NCBI GenBank assembly: GCA_032821775.1 | Contig: JAVLRN010000016.1 | Coordinates: forward strand, 372,001-436,000 | DNA length: 64,000 nt | Direction of reading: 5' to 3' | Source of the DNA: Sanguinoderma infundibulare | Taxonomy: Eukaryota; Basidiomycota; Agaricomycetes; Polyporales; Polyporaceae | Part shown: positions 44,601 to 55,359 of the stretch, piece after piece | How positions within the stretch are numbered: position 1 is the stretch's first letter | Layout: the number at the start of each line of letters is the position of its first letter | Made by a program: the position numbers and the translations under genes | The notes under the pieces: generated by a model | What the model was told of the DNA's origin: nothing | The model's input: the letters and a program-made list of their open reading frames with translations, nothing else | Databases searched by the model: none

Positions 44601-47292
44601 CTCAGCGATGCCACCGTCTAGGGCTACGGCAGCATGAGCCACCAGCTACCGGTAAGTAATCGTTCCATTTTCAACTGTGGATACCACCAAGTGACACCGG
44701 GCGACGTTTTGCAGCGCATACAGCTGGCGAAGTTCGTTAGGGTGGTCTCTGGATGCATGTTTTGACTTTAGTGAGCTTTTGAACCGGAGATTCGGCGTGT
44801 GCCAGCCATAAATGACGCATATATCCGATAAGAACACTTCGGAAAGGGTGGTGGTGATTCTGGTTGGGTCTGGGGACGAGGTAATCATATGCTAGGCGGA
44901 ACATCAGGTGCGTCGTCGCTATTGCTCCATACCGTGACTTTGCCCGAGGTGCGTAGATGTTGGCTTGGTGCGAGAGTGTATGCTGTGAGTCTCTTTTCTG
45001 AAGTTCCCCTTGTGTGCTATTGGTGCTATTCGTGAGCTTGTGTCTCTTGTATTCATCCTTTTTTGTACGTTCACACTGGTATCCACAATATACTATTTCT
45101 TTATCTGTATCTTTACGCGCCTGATGGATTATAAGATTGCAAGTAAGCGAATAATAAGCATGCAATGAAATCCGAGTGCGCATGGAAATTGCTGCATGTC
45201 CCTGCAGGGGGTATCCATACCCTGCCTCGCCCTGCATACTACTGCCCGGACCGGTCACGTATCCGTCGCGAGGCGGTGTTATGCAGCGACATGCGACATC
45301 ATCTATTCTATGGGAGTACCTATGGAATCCTACTACCTTGCAGGCCATAGTTTGCAGCGCCCTGTGGGGATTCCAGAAGTATCCATTCGGGCGGGCACGT
45401 TTGGTGATGCAATGTGCGTAGAACGACTCAACGAGGCACAATCCAGGTGCATCAACGCTCTGATGTCGTGTAAACTCCAGAATGGCTTCGGTGTGAACAG
45501 AATCGACAACGCACCTAAGTTATGTGATAAGCACTGGATAGCTGCAAAACAGGGCCGCATGATTAACATACCTTTCGAGACATCGGTTTCTTCGGATGTC
45601 ACAATTACCCGGTCCTCGAGCGGACGATGCTATCGCGGGCTGCTCTCGCACGCCCACTAGCACACGTCTTCCACGACAAATCCTCGCAGGAAGACGAACG
45701 GCACAAGGCCGATAACAAAGGTCTCGTCATGCGACCATTTGGCTTCGACCGATTCGGACTCGTTGCCTTCGTCCTCCAAGTTCGTGCGGCCTGCACTGAC
45801 CAAGGTCATTTCGCACCACCGCGTAATCCATGACAGTCGCGTCCGCGCTGTTTCCACCATCCGAAGATGGAGACTCGGACGGAGACTCGGAAGGGGCCGG
45901 CGCGAAAAAAAGTTGGTGAATGAGGAGATTGACCATACGCACGTCCTCGTTGAGCGCGCCGAGAGCCGAGATGCGATCAACCTGGACCACACTGACCGCT
46001 TGTGGCAGACGACCGTCAAGGATTCGATTCGGCAGAGGCGAAGCACGTTCAAGCGAGACTGATGAAACATGTTCGAGCAAGAGCCCAGGAACTGTATCTG
46101 TGAAAGTGGACTATCTAGTTTGAGGATCGCGCTTGTAGATGGAAGGGTTTTCTTGTCGCGGGTGGGTAAATGGATTCGGGGGGATGGGCGAGGACAGGCG
46201 GGTAGCTGGTACGTAGAAGACGACGCACCTCTTCGCTCTCGCCGAACTCAGGAGCACACCGGTCTGCCTAGAAGCGAGATAAATTCTGGAGGACAAGGTC
46301 GCTTCGTCAAGTTAGCATACTCCGTTCCGGTTTCAGTCGGCATTGCGACTCGTGACTCGCCTTCGCAGGGATTGACAGACACGGGCCGAAGTCGTCCATC
46401 GGACAGTGCATCCAGGCCCCGTGGGCGAGATCGAGGTTCCAGGTTCACGTCTACTTTTGCTTCAGTCGCGGCGAACGCTGGCTCGGATCGTCTTCGGAAG
46501 AATCCGAGCCGCTCTTGCGCAGCATAAAAAATCGGGACTCACCAAGCTAAACCGGGAAACAGGCCGAAGATCAACTTTCGACAGCGCATATGTGAGTACG
46601 GACTCACCGACGCTTGCGCCTGCACATACCCGTGAGGCGGCGGGAGGTCGGCCACGTTTTAGCACTGCTGGCGCCGTATCGCCTGCTCCGAGGCACTATG
46701 TAACTTTGACGTCAGCCGCCTTGCTTGCTTGTTCATGAATGGGCACGTTAAGCACGTTACGTGTAACGTACCTCAAGGCGATCTCAACGATAAGTATTCA
46801 TCTTACATCACATCGCCCTCGGGCGAAGACCAGGCTGGACGGCCAACGTCCGACGTCCAAACTCCGGTAGACTGAAGCAGATGATTAGCCTACAAATCCA
46901 AGGATGCAACATCAATTGGACCTCTCAAACAACGCACCTCCGCGCCTCCGGTCAATGTCCGTGTCTACATACGAATCCATGAGGCTCTTGATCGTGTTCC
47001 CTGACGCCATACGCATGCCCTTTGTCGGACAGAAAAAGCACCGTACGGGGCATTGGTCCGCAGGTCCGCTGCTGTTAATTCCAACCCGCTCGAGGCCAAC
47101 ACGTTGTCCGCCGTGCCCCCGATGACAGCATTCGCAGCCACCCGTGCGCGTGAACCTTAGTCCCTCGCTCTCCCCAGTCTTAAAGCCCTCATGCCCTTCC
47201 CCTCACCCCACGTCTCTTCCTCGCACACTCGCCACTCCGTCGAATCTTGAAACCCGTTATCGAACCATCCGCCGCAACTAAGCATTCGACAT
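44601..47292. other. Intergenic region, about 2.7 kb
   Basis: A 234-codon minus-strand frame (45441-44737) has no ATG, motif or composition typical of a gene and is not called. A minus-strand stretch at 46080-45727 (RLPQAVSVVQVDRISALGALNEDVR) looks protein-like but has no start and no family. 47175-47292 is shared with the second MARVEL-like copy (63190-63315) and so is that gene's 5' flank. Confidence 0.45.
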
Positions 47293-48246
47293 ATGGCGTC
47301 TGTAAACGGCATCCGCGTCGGCCTCTACGTCGTCCTGGTACGTCTCGTGAGCCGAAGAACCCAATATGGGCGACGCTGACCATGACCATGTCGGACGGGG
47401 CCCGCTCCGCAGTGGCTCTTCTCCGCCGTCCTCCTCGGCCTGACGGGCACGCGCCTCCACTACACGCTCTTCCTTCCGCCCTTCGACCCGCTCAACAATG
47501 GCGAGCCGTTCTACGACCCCATCGTCGTCGAGCTCCTCGCGACCTCCGTCCTCGCCCTCTTCTGGTCGTCCTACATGTACGTCACCGAAGCGCTATCAGT
47601 TCCCACCCCGCCGGGGCGATAGATCATGGGGTTCACCATGTGTACATACCGCGCTGACGATCTCCGTTGGGGCAGCATCCATATCATCCACCGGAGCTAC
47701 GACTACGGCCGATTCTCGAGCTTCGCCGCCGAGCTCCTCGGGCTCCTGGCGCTCTTCACTCTGTTCCTCGTCGGCGCCGCAATCGCCTCGGTACGTCCCG
47801 TCCGCTCTCTCCTCGCCTCTCCTCCGTCCTCCGCCCTCCCTCCGCGCATCTGTCCCGTAACCCCGCCTCCCGACTCGCGCTGACGCCCCCGCGACGCGCA
47901 GACGCTCTGGGGCGACCTCTTCTGGTGCCACCAATTCTGGCAGTGCCGCATGCTGACCGTGCTCGTCGCGTTCGCATGGATGTGCTGGTTGATGACCTTT
48001 GCGCTCGTCGTCATCTCCGTCCTCTTCGCCGTCGCCAACTCGGCCTTCTTCCACCCGCTCCACGGCCGGTACGACCCCCGCGCGAGCTTCTTCGGTATGT
48101 CGTCGTCCCTTCTGTAGGTCTGGTCAGTGGTTCGTGTTGTGCTCACGGTCTCCGTGTCCGCATTGTGCGCAGGGCCCAACAACCGGAAGGAGCATCGCTG
48201 GCGCTTTTGGTGGGGGCGTGGGGCTGCCACTGCGCGCCCTGTATAG
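47293..48246 (+). CDS. MARVEL-like four-helix membrane protein (copy C1)
   Basis: Five exons (47293-47337, 47413-47576, 47676-47790, 47902-48094, 48173-48246) join to 196 codons. Hydrophobic segments: the N-terminus (VNGIRVGLYVVLWLFSAVLLG), PIVVELLATSVLALFWSSYM, ELLGLLALFTLFLVGAAIAS and VAFAWMCWLMTFALVVISVLFAVAN, four in all. The TLWGDLFWCHQFWQCR segment before helix four and the short charged tail fit fungal MARVEL-domain proteins of the plasma membrane or eisosome type, but the assignment is by pattern only. Introns 2-4 are 78-111 bp. No lesion is seen. A near-identical copy begins at 63316. Confidence 0.82.
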
Positions 48247-49281
48247 TTTGTTCTTCGCTCTCCAGCGTTATTTCCTGAGGATCTAGCTTTCATTAGACCG
48301 TTTCGTATTGTACTTGTGCACTCGTCCTGTAATATACACCTCTGTACAACACGAGTACCCACACACGATCAGCACCGCACATCGTGCCGCATGACCACCG
48401 CTCTGAATTCATCCACGCACCTGATTATGCACTCCGAGACGACAGGCGCTACCGCCGCGCCCGCTTCGTCTCTGAGCCGTCCTCCTTGTGCTCCCTACCA
48501 AGTCGCGCGCTGCTGTCGCGGTCGCCGCGTGCGCAGGGAGCTTCTCTGCCGCTGCTCCTGGGCACCCACCCGCAGCCTCAAACCGCTCTCTAAGCGCGCG
48601 AAAGGCATCCTAAGAACGGAGATAGATGGACGGCGACCAGCTGAAGGTGAGTAGCACAGAGTCTCAGGCGAAGCACAGACAGGCTCCGAGGGCGGTCAGG
48701 GAGAGACTCGGAGATGACGAGCGGAGACTCAGACTACGAGTCGCTGGCTCATCTCACACGATCACGTGGTTCACACGTAGTGCGCAGTGCGTTCTTCTCC
48801 GGGAAGTCGTGGTGATTTAGCGAGATGTCCGTGATAGATATTGTCCCCTCGGACCTGACCGGCCACTTCGGATGCCCCAAAGCAGAGGCAAAAATACTGT
48901 TTGCAACATCGGGAGGCGACGGCGGATAACGACAAAGAAAAGATCGAGTGCCAAGCCGCCTTCACTGTGACCGACGATCTAAGGAAACGAGGAGGCATGG
49001 GACTGCGAAGCTTCGTAGGATGCCCGGTCAGCCGCTTGGAAAGTAATAGTTCAACAAGACTAAACGATGGTATTTGGTACCAAATAAGATGGGGATTCGA
49101 AACAATGACAGGAAGGTACGGGGGGCGAAGCCCAGCTGTTATATACACACAAGTCCGAGCACTAGCACGGCGGCGCGCGGATCCAGGTTAGAGCCCAGCT
49201 ACAGGTTTGAACGTACGTCAGGGTCAGAGTCACGCATCACGAGAGTGCACGGCGCACCTGTCAAGCGCACCAGTCGCGAAT
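48247..49281. other. Intergenic region
   Basis: The left part is MARVEL-like 3' flank. About 49050-49200 is the 3' flank of the MYND gene, homologous to 53400-53578 and partly to about 37800-37980. No gene seen in between. Confidence 0.5.
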
Positions 49282-50486
49282 TTACATGGAGTGGCGGGTC
49301 TTCAGCAACCGCGCGTATTTCGACGTGTGCGGCGCGAGCTTCGCGTGCCCCTTCACGAACTCGAACAGCTGCCCGCGCATGCACGCCTCGTGGAAATCGA
49401 GGGCGTCAGGCCCAGGCGGTGTGGTGAAGATCCGCTTGTACAAGTCATCCAGCAGCCGCCTGTCTTCCGCGTTCTTGCAGTTCGCGAAGCCGTAGTCGGC
49501 GACGACGGACGGCGGAGGCGTCAGTGCCGCCTGTCCGTGGATCCCGTAGACGAGCTTGTACATGTAGAGCTTCAGGCGCCAGATGGACTTGAACGATCTC
49601 GGGGCTCAGCCATGACGTCGAGGAAGAAACGAGGGTTTGGGAAGGAAACGCCGCACCGGTAGAACAGGACGGGGAGGGAGGAGGTTTCGTATGCGGTGCA
49701 GAACTAGTCGAAGGTACAGCGTCGGATGAGCTGCCGGTACGAGTTCGCGAGCTCCTCCTCGTCATCAATGACGAAGCCAAACCCCATCCACAAGCCATCT
49801 AGAAGAGGCTCGGGGTGCACTCCGGATACCAAGATGGAGTAGAGAAAGAAACAGGCGAGTTTAGCGGGGGAGAACGCACGAATCTTCGTTATAACCTGCT
49901 CGGCGGTGTCCTTCGGGGAGCTGCCAATGAGAGTCCAGGCATCCATCGCACCTGGCGTTTGAAACATGGCGGCGGCGGTTTCGTCGTTCGTGGGTTGGCC
50001 AATAGGCAATCCGTTAAGGACATACGGGTGCTGGAGGAGCCACGGATAGCATGCGCTTCGGCTATCCGGGGGAAGCGCTTCAAAGACGCCCTTGACGCCC
50101 TCAAAAAGTCTCCCCTCCTTCCTCCACGTGCGGACCTCTTGGGGGGAGACAGCACGGCGCACGAGCACCTCCTTCCATAGATCACAGATCATGTCCAAGC
50201 CGGTAGGGCCGGATGCCATGACGGCCTTGTCGAACCCGTAGTCGAACATGGTCTGCTCGTCGTGCGGGACGAGATCCTTGAAGCATGCGCGGGCGAGGTG
50301 ATAGGCTGTGTCGATCGGCTTGTCGGTCTTGCAGTCGAAGATGTGCCACGGCCAATGTTGCTTCTGGCACTCGGTGCTGCAGTACCAGACGTTCTTGCAT
50401 CCGGCACATCGTTTGGCGTCTTCGGCGTCCGTGGAGCAGCGGGCGCATTTGTGAGAAACCATTCTGCAACTGAAAATGCGAGCCAT
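49282..50486 (-). pseudogene. MYND zinc-finger protein gene with in-frame stop and frameshift
   Basis: The frame starts MARIFSCRMVSHKC (or at the inner Met, 50462) and carries a complete MYND finger: CARC, CAGC, WYCSTECQKQHW and HIFDC, the C/C/C/C/C/C/H/C zinc ligand pattern of a protein-interaction domain. About 260 residues of helical sequence follow (DLVPHDEQTMFDYGFDKAVM, YPWLLQHPYVLNGLPIG, GLWMGFGFVIDDEEELA). After RRCTFD a TAG interrupts at about 49709, where the copy at 37204 has GAG. About 110 bases further on, one base is missing after VMA relative to that copy, so KSIWRLKLYMYKLVYG to LLKTRHSM (ending 49282) is read in another frame. The first ~290 codons could still make a truncated protein. 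Confidence 0.8.
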
Positions 50487-51456
50487 CAGATATGCATCTC
50501 TCCAACAAGCGAGATGCTGAAGATGTACCGTTGGTGGTGGGGGAGTAGGATGAGGGCAAGTGGCGACGACGCTCATCTGGTGGGGCGGCGAGCGTTCGCT
50601 GTGGTTGTGTCAGCTGCAAGGCGAATCCCGGCCGATCCCTGATCTCGGCCAGATCGAGAACTTCTTTACCGCCACTATCTGGGCATTGACGATTCCTTCT
50701 CCGAGAAACCATGCGATCGGGCACATGTGATGGGCGGGAAGGAAGATTCTGGCGGGAACCTTGTCCTGCTGAATACACAGAGGCATCCCTCTGTCAGTGA
50801 GCCAAACATGCAGCAACGCAGTGGAGACTGAGATCGGTTTAACATAGATACGGCCCACCGCAACCGCACGCAACTCGGCGTGCGGGGCTTCCCTGCTCCG
50901 GACGTCTATAGATAGACATCACCCCGCTCGACTGTGACGTGCATCGAACGTTCTCGCGGGTCCGACGGCATCTGCATTCGCTGTCGGTCACTCGAGTGGC
51001 AGGTCGGGGACCGTGTGATCCAGCTGTGGGGTGGCTTCTGATGTGTATCTACCCTCGGCTGCGTTGGCGGCATTGACGGAAGGGGTTCGAGCGAGCATAT
51101 CTTCAATGACGGCGACAGCTAGCATGGGCAATGTGGCGGTGTCGGCGCTTGAGTTACCTAATATGGATTATGGCCGTTCCTCTCGCCAGCACAACTCCGA
51201 TCTCGATCACAGTCGGGCGGACACTTAAACGCCGTCCTGAATCTACAACGAGACTCATCTGAAACAGGTAGGACCATTACCTTTTCGCATCTATGAGCGC
51301 CACATCGTCTATGTGTCGGAGACATTTTCGAACGCCATATTCGAGCAGGCGGGAGCTGGAGGTATCGGGCTGACGTACTGCAGATTTATCTTGCGCGGTG
51401 AGAACCCGTTCTATGCATACACTTTGCAACTGCGAAATCCAGGCTCAGGCTTATCG
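50487..51456. other. Intergenic region
   Basis: No supported gene; 5' flank of the MYND gene on the left and 3' flank of the F-box gene on the right. Confidence 0.45.
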
Positions 51457-52734
51457 TCACTGCTCGACCACCCTCTCCACAATCGCCCGTCCATCCCTCG
51501 CACGCGTGAACGCGAAGACCGGCGGCCATCCGATGAACGAACTCTCCAACTTCGGCCGCTCAAACCGCTCCAGCGTCGGCCAGCTCGCGAACAGCGCCGC
51601 GTTATAAGCCCGGAGCGCAGTGCAGAAGCGGGCGCCGCTTGCTCTGCCGGGGTCCGCCATGTGGATGTGGAGCCTGGCCGGCCGCCAGATGAACGTCTTG
51701 ATCGCGGGACACGCGGCGCGCCACCAGGCCAGATGCCTGTCGAACGGGACGAACCCGTACTTCTGTGCTCTGCTCTGAACATTCTAGAGGTTAGTACTGA
51801 GTCCGTTGTGCGCAGGACAAGGACAAGGACGTACGCCGAATGGACTGCCATGTCTGTCCTCGTCAAGCTCGAGGTGCACCAAAAAGGGAAGAACTAATCC
51901 AGAGCGTTCCAAAATCTGCGTCGGCCAGAGGTCCTTGCTGGCGTCGAGCACGTCGTGATCCGGCGACGGTCCGAGTAGCACTCTGACAGAGACGAGAGAT
52001 GTGCAGAGGAGGCGTAGGAGGTCCGACGCGACGCAGCGGTCCGTGGCGCGCACGAGAGTGAGGTGGGTGATGTTGACATGGCAGAGCAATGCGCTGACAC
52101 ACAGAGCCGGCCAATGGACCGTCCCTATGTTTCTAACGAGGATCCAGAGCTTCGCGAGGACCCTCCTCCATGGCTCCATTGGGTAGCGGCAGCGGATACG
52201 GGAGGTCCGGGGCTGGATGCTTCGGGTCGTAGCGATGGCCACGCCGGTCAAGGTAATCAGGTGGGAGGGGACTCTGAGCGGCACCCTCAGAAGCCTTGCG
52301 AGCCCGGGCAAATCGAAAGCCAAGTCGGCGATGCGCTGACGGAGTCCATCCAGTGACTCCGGGCGCCGGGTGGAGGCACTGGAACGCACGGTCGTGCTGT
52401 CGACGCGGGGCTTCGAGCCATCCTCGATGCTCTCGAGGACGCATGTGAACCAGCGGTCTTGCTGCCAGTTCGTTAGATCCCGGATGTGAAGGCGTAACGA
52501 GCGCATTGCGACCGCACGGCGCAGGTCTGCGGCCAAGGCGCATATGAACGTCTCGACTTGGGTGATGCTGGTCCCGACGGACACGTGGCGATAGACGATA
52601 GCCTCGGCTTCGGCTCGAAAGAGCTGGGAGACGGACATCATCGAGATAAGGCCGCGCTTCGCCCCGGGATCAGGGAGATCGGCAGCGAGAAAATCGAAAA
52701 CCCTCCTCCAAACCTCTGGCGGGAGGTGTGCCAT
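51457..52734 (-). CDS. F-box-like protein, 408 aa
   Basis: Two exons (52734-51835 and 51783-51457) with a 51-bp intron (GTACGTCC..CTCTAG) join in frame. The N-terminus MAHLPPEVWRRVFDFLA followed by ISMMSVSQLFRAEAEAIVYRHV is a typical fungal F-box, which would bind Skp1 in an SCF ubiquitin ligase; the rest, with Leu-rich stretches (LCVSALLCHVNITHLTLV) and FIWRPARLHIHMADPG, would be the substrate-binding part. In-frame ATGs upstream (to 52818) allow up to 28 extra residues; the Met next to the F-box was chosen because this family usually starts there. Such proteins are numerous and variable in mushrooms. No lesion seen. Confidence 0.82.
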
Positions 52735-53578
52735 AGGTGCAGTATGGGGCGTCTGTGGACGCGATGCGGTTAGCGCATTCGGGCAACGCATAGGGATCAC
52801 AACGTACATTTTGACCATTCTCCCCCGGTGATCTGGAAAGGAATATGGAGACGACTTTCCACCACCACGGCATGTTTAGTGTCTGGAAGCTGAGAGGAAT
52901 GTGAGCAAGGATACGAGGATACAAATGAAGCAGCGACCTACCAGCCTGACTAGGCTGGTGTATACGAGCCGTAATCTCGTCGAATCGAAAGGTATCCGCA
53001 CACCGGGCCCGCGAGGTATTGTAAGAGTGCTATACAAAGCCGAGAACGTTTCCTTAGGTGTGAAAGTAGCAGAGAACGCGAGGGAAAGAGGAAGAGGGTG
53101 GGGACGTGGAGGCACAGCCCGGGGGCACATACAGCCCCAGCGAGCTGTCGGCGGCACCGCCCCGGGCCCTTTGTCGATTCAGTCGAGATCGAGAACAATC
53201 CGCATCTCAGACTCGTCCTCGTCCTCGTCGGACTTGTTGTGGCCGGCGGTGAGCTCCACGACATCCGCCATCCGCATCAGACATGCTTGCGGAACCGTTC
53301 AATGTCTCGGAAACGAGGGGGATGAACCGCCGTTGACAGTGGGAAGCAAGTCACGAACCTCACGCGGAAAATAGTTCCGCAGGATGCCGAATGAATCGCT
53401 CCAAGCGCAGTTATGATTCGATGACAAGACTACACGATGATATTCGGTACGGCACAAGAGGGGGACTCGAAACAGTAGCAGGATAGCAGGGGGAGGTCGG
53501 AGGTCCAGGCTTATGTACACAGGTGCAGCCACTAGCACGAGGGCACGAGGGCCACAGTTCGGCAACTCGCGAAGTTAA
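52735..53578. other. Intergenic region
   Basis: It is the 5' flank of the F-box gene, then MYND 3' flank from about 53400. No gene recognised. Confidence 0.45.
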
Positions 53579-53700
53579 ACGGAGAAGCGGTTTTTCAGCA
53601 ACCGCGCGTACTTCGACGTGTTCAGTGCGAGCTTCGCGTACCCCCTCACGAACTCGAACAGCTGCCCGCGCATGCACGTCTTGTGGAACTCCATAGGTTG
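53579..53700 (-). pseudogene. MYND-family gene, last ~40 codons only
   Basis: It reads MEFHKTCMRGQLFEFVRGYAK to ARLLKNRFSV and a stop, matching the tail of the gene at 50486-49282, with its homologous 3' flank at 53400-53578. The sequence upstream of it (from about 53720) belongs to another gene remnant on the opposite strand. Confidence 0.75.
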
Positions 53701-53754
53701 GCAGCCAGTCAGCAGCAAAGTCGAGTGTCCTCGAAACGTGCGTTTCCATTCCAT

Positions 53755-54690
53755 TTTCCATTCCATCGCCCCCTCCTCCATCCCAACCGGCACCAACACC
53801 ATCCAGTATCGTCGGACGCGACTTCCTCCCCGCTCATCCACACTCCCGTCCCTGATCCGCCCACCGACTACACGGAATGGGGCCAGTTCCTCCACATCGA
53901 CAAGCACGATTCGTCGCGAGATCGAGCAGGGGACCTTCCGCATGGCTGGTCAGAACAAGGGTATCAGCAAGCTCCCCACTCATTCACCTCCGCATATACA
54001 GCCCCAACGTGCCGCATATACAGCCCCAACGTGCTCGACTTGACACTCGTCGACCGTCCGTGCTTGACAAAGGTACGTGCTCTCGTCCAGGGGCCGTCTT
54101 CTCTGGTGACTCCGGAGAAGGAGCGCGCGGACACTGCGATAACGTCGTCTATCCTCACTCCCACTCTCGGAACGTCGAGCGTGGGAGTGCAGGTGCGGGC
54201 TGGATCACGACTGCGTTCGAGCTTCGTGGCGAGGTGACCCCGCCGCACATGCTGTGATGTTTGTGCTCCTACCTAGCGCCGCGCTCTTCATCTTGTGCTG
54301 CTTCGGATGACCGCACGCAAGCTAAACTAAGCCGCTCTCCCTCTTTCAACGCAGGCGTCCGATGGGAGCTCGCAGCTGACAATGCACGAGGAGATGGAGA
54401 CGAACCTGATTCGGTCGCTCATCCGGTCCTAGTCCTACTTCGCCATCGTCCGGCAGATGATCCAGGACCTCGTCCCCAAGGCGATCATGCACCTCCTCAT
54501 CAACAACACCTCGCACCAGGTCCAGAACCGCTTCGTCACCGCGCTCTACAAGCTCGAGCTCTATGGAAGCTCGGAGCTCCTGAACAAGGACGAGGCGCTC
54601 TTCGCGGAGCGCACGCGTGTGAAGGCGCTCCTGGACGCATACCGGGACGCGTTCAAGACGCTGTCGGAGGTCACGCTCAAGTCGACGTAG
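53755..54690 (+). pseudogene. Dynamin-family GTPase pseudogene
   Basis: Pieces of a Vps1/Dnm1-type dynamin, which pinches membranes: DYTEWGQFLHIDKHD, then in another frame RREIEQGTFRMAGQNKGISKLP, RIYSPNVLDLTLVD, and after a gap the GTPase effector domain EEMETNLIRSLIRS, a TAG, SYFAIVRQMIQDLVPKAIMHLL to KTLSEVTLKST with a stop at 54690. Lesions include a frameshift near 53920, a 22-bp tandem duplication (53991-54012 and 54013-54034), change of the nucleotide-binding DLPG motif to DRPC, and the in-frame TAG. The P-loop and the middle domain are missing. Confidence 0.8.
53991..54034. repeat. 22-bp tandem duplication in dynamin pseudogene
   Basis: Two adjacent identical 22-base units containing ATATACAGCCCCAAC. 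The length is not a multiple of three, so the duplication breaks the frame of the conserved RIYSPNV segment. Confidence 0.9.
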
Positions 54691-55359
54691 TCAGTCGAGG
54701 GGAGGTATTGGAGTAGATGGGGATGGGCGTTGCTGGTTCACGGTCGCCGCTCATGCACGGGTACGTACGGATGTTCTTGTATCGTTACGCAGGAGAGGCA
54801 GGAATATACTTCGTTTGCCCGAATCTGTGGCTGTGCGTGCGGATGCGATAGCCGAGGCGTTGAGTAGAGCGAGGCCAAGTACGGCAAGGGCGAGCGACGG
54901 GAGTACCAAGTAGAACGGCTATGATAGGGCATGTTTTGGGGACTATAGTACGGTAGGAGCATGTTTTAGGGACTATAGTACGGTAGGAGGCCTCTGTGCT
55001 ATGGTATAGGCGTCTGAGGGACAGGAGGACATGTTCCGGGTACAAGCAGACTCAATTCGCACATCAGGGAGTTCAACGAAAACGATGTATTTCATTGGAG
55101 CTATGCTAGACATAGTAACATAGTACACTACTCGTATATACACACTATGCACTCCCGCGAATCACCGTCCATCCGCCTCGAGAGTCGGGCGGCATGTGGT
55201 GCCCATGGCCCCCACCCCGAACCAACTAGCTCACCTTGGGGTGTCGCTCCCTCAGTTTTCAGCTGGGAAATGTTGAGAGATGGGATCGCGCACGAGGGGT
55301 GCTGTAGGGAGGAATACCGGAAGTGGCCGACGTCATCCATGGGCAGGCGGAGATCGTCG

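Noticed and set aside
45190..45300. CCCTGC/GCAGGG-rich patch that could be a transposon end
   Set aside because: No matching second end, target duplication or second copy was found in the window.
44737..45441. 234-codon minus-strand open frame
   Set aside because: No ATG start, no motif, mixed composition and no splice pattern; likely a chance frame.
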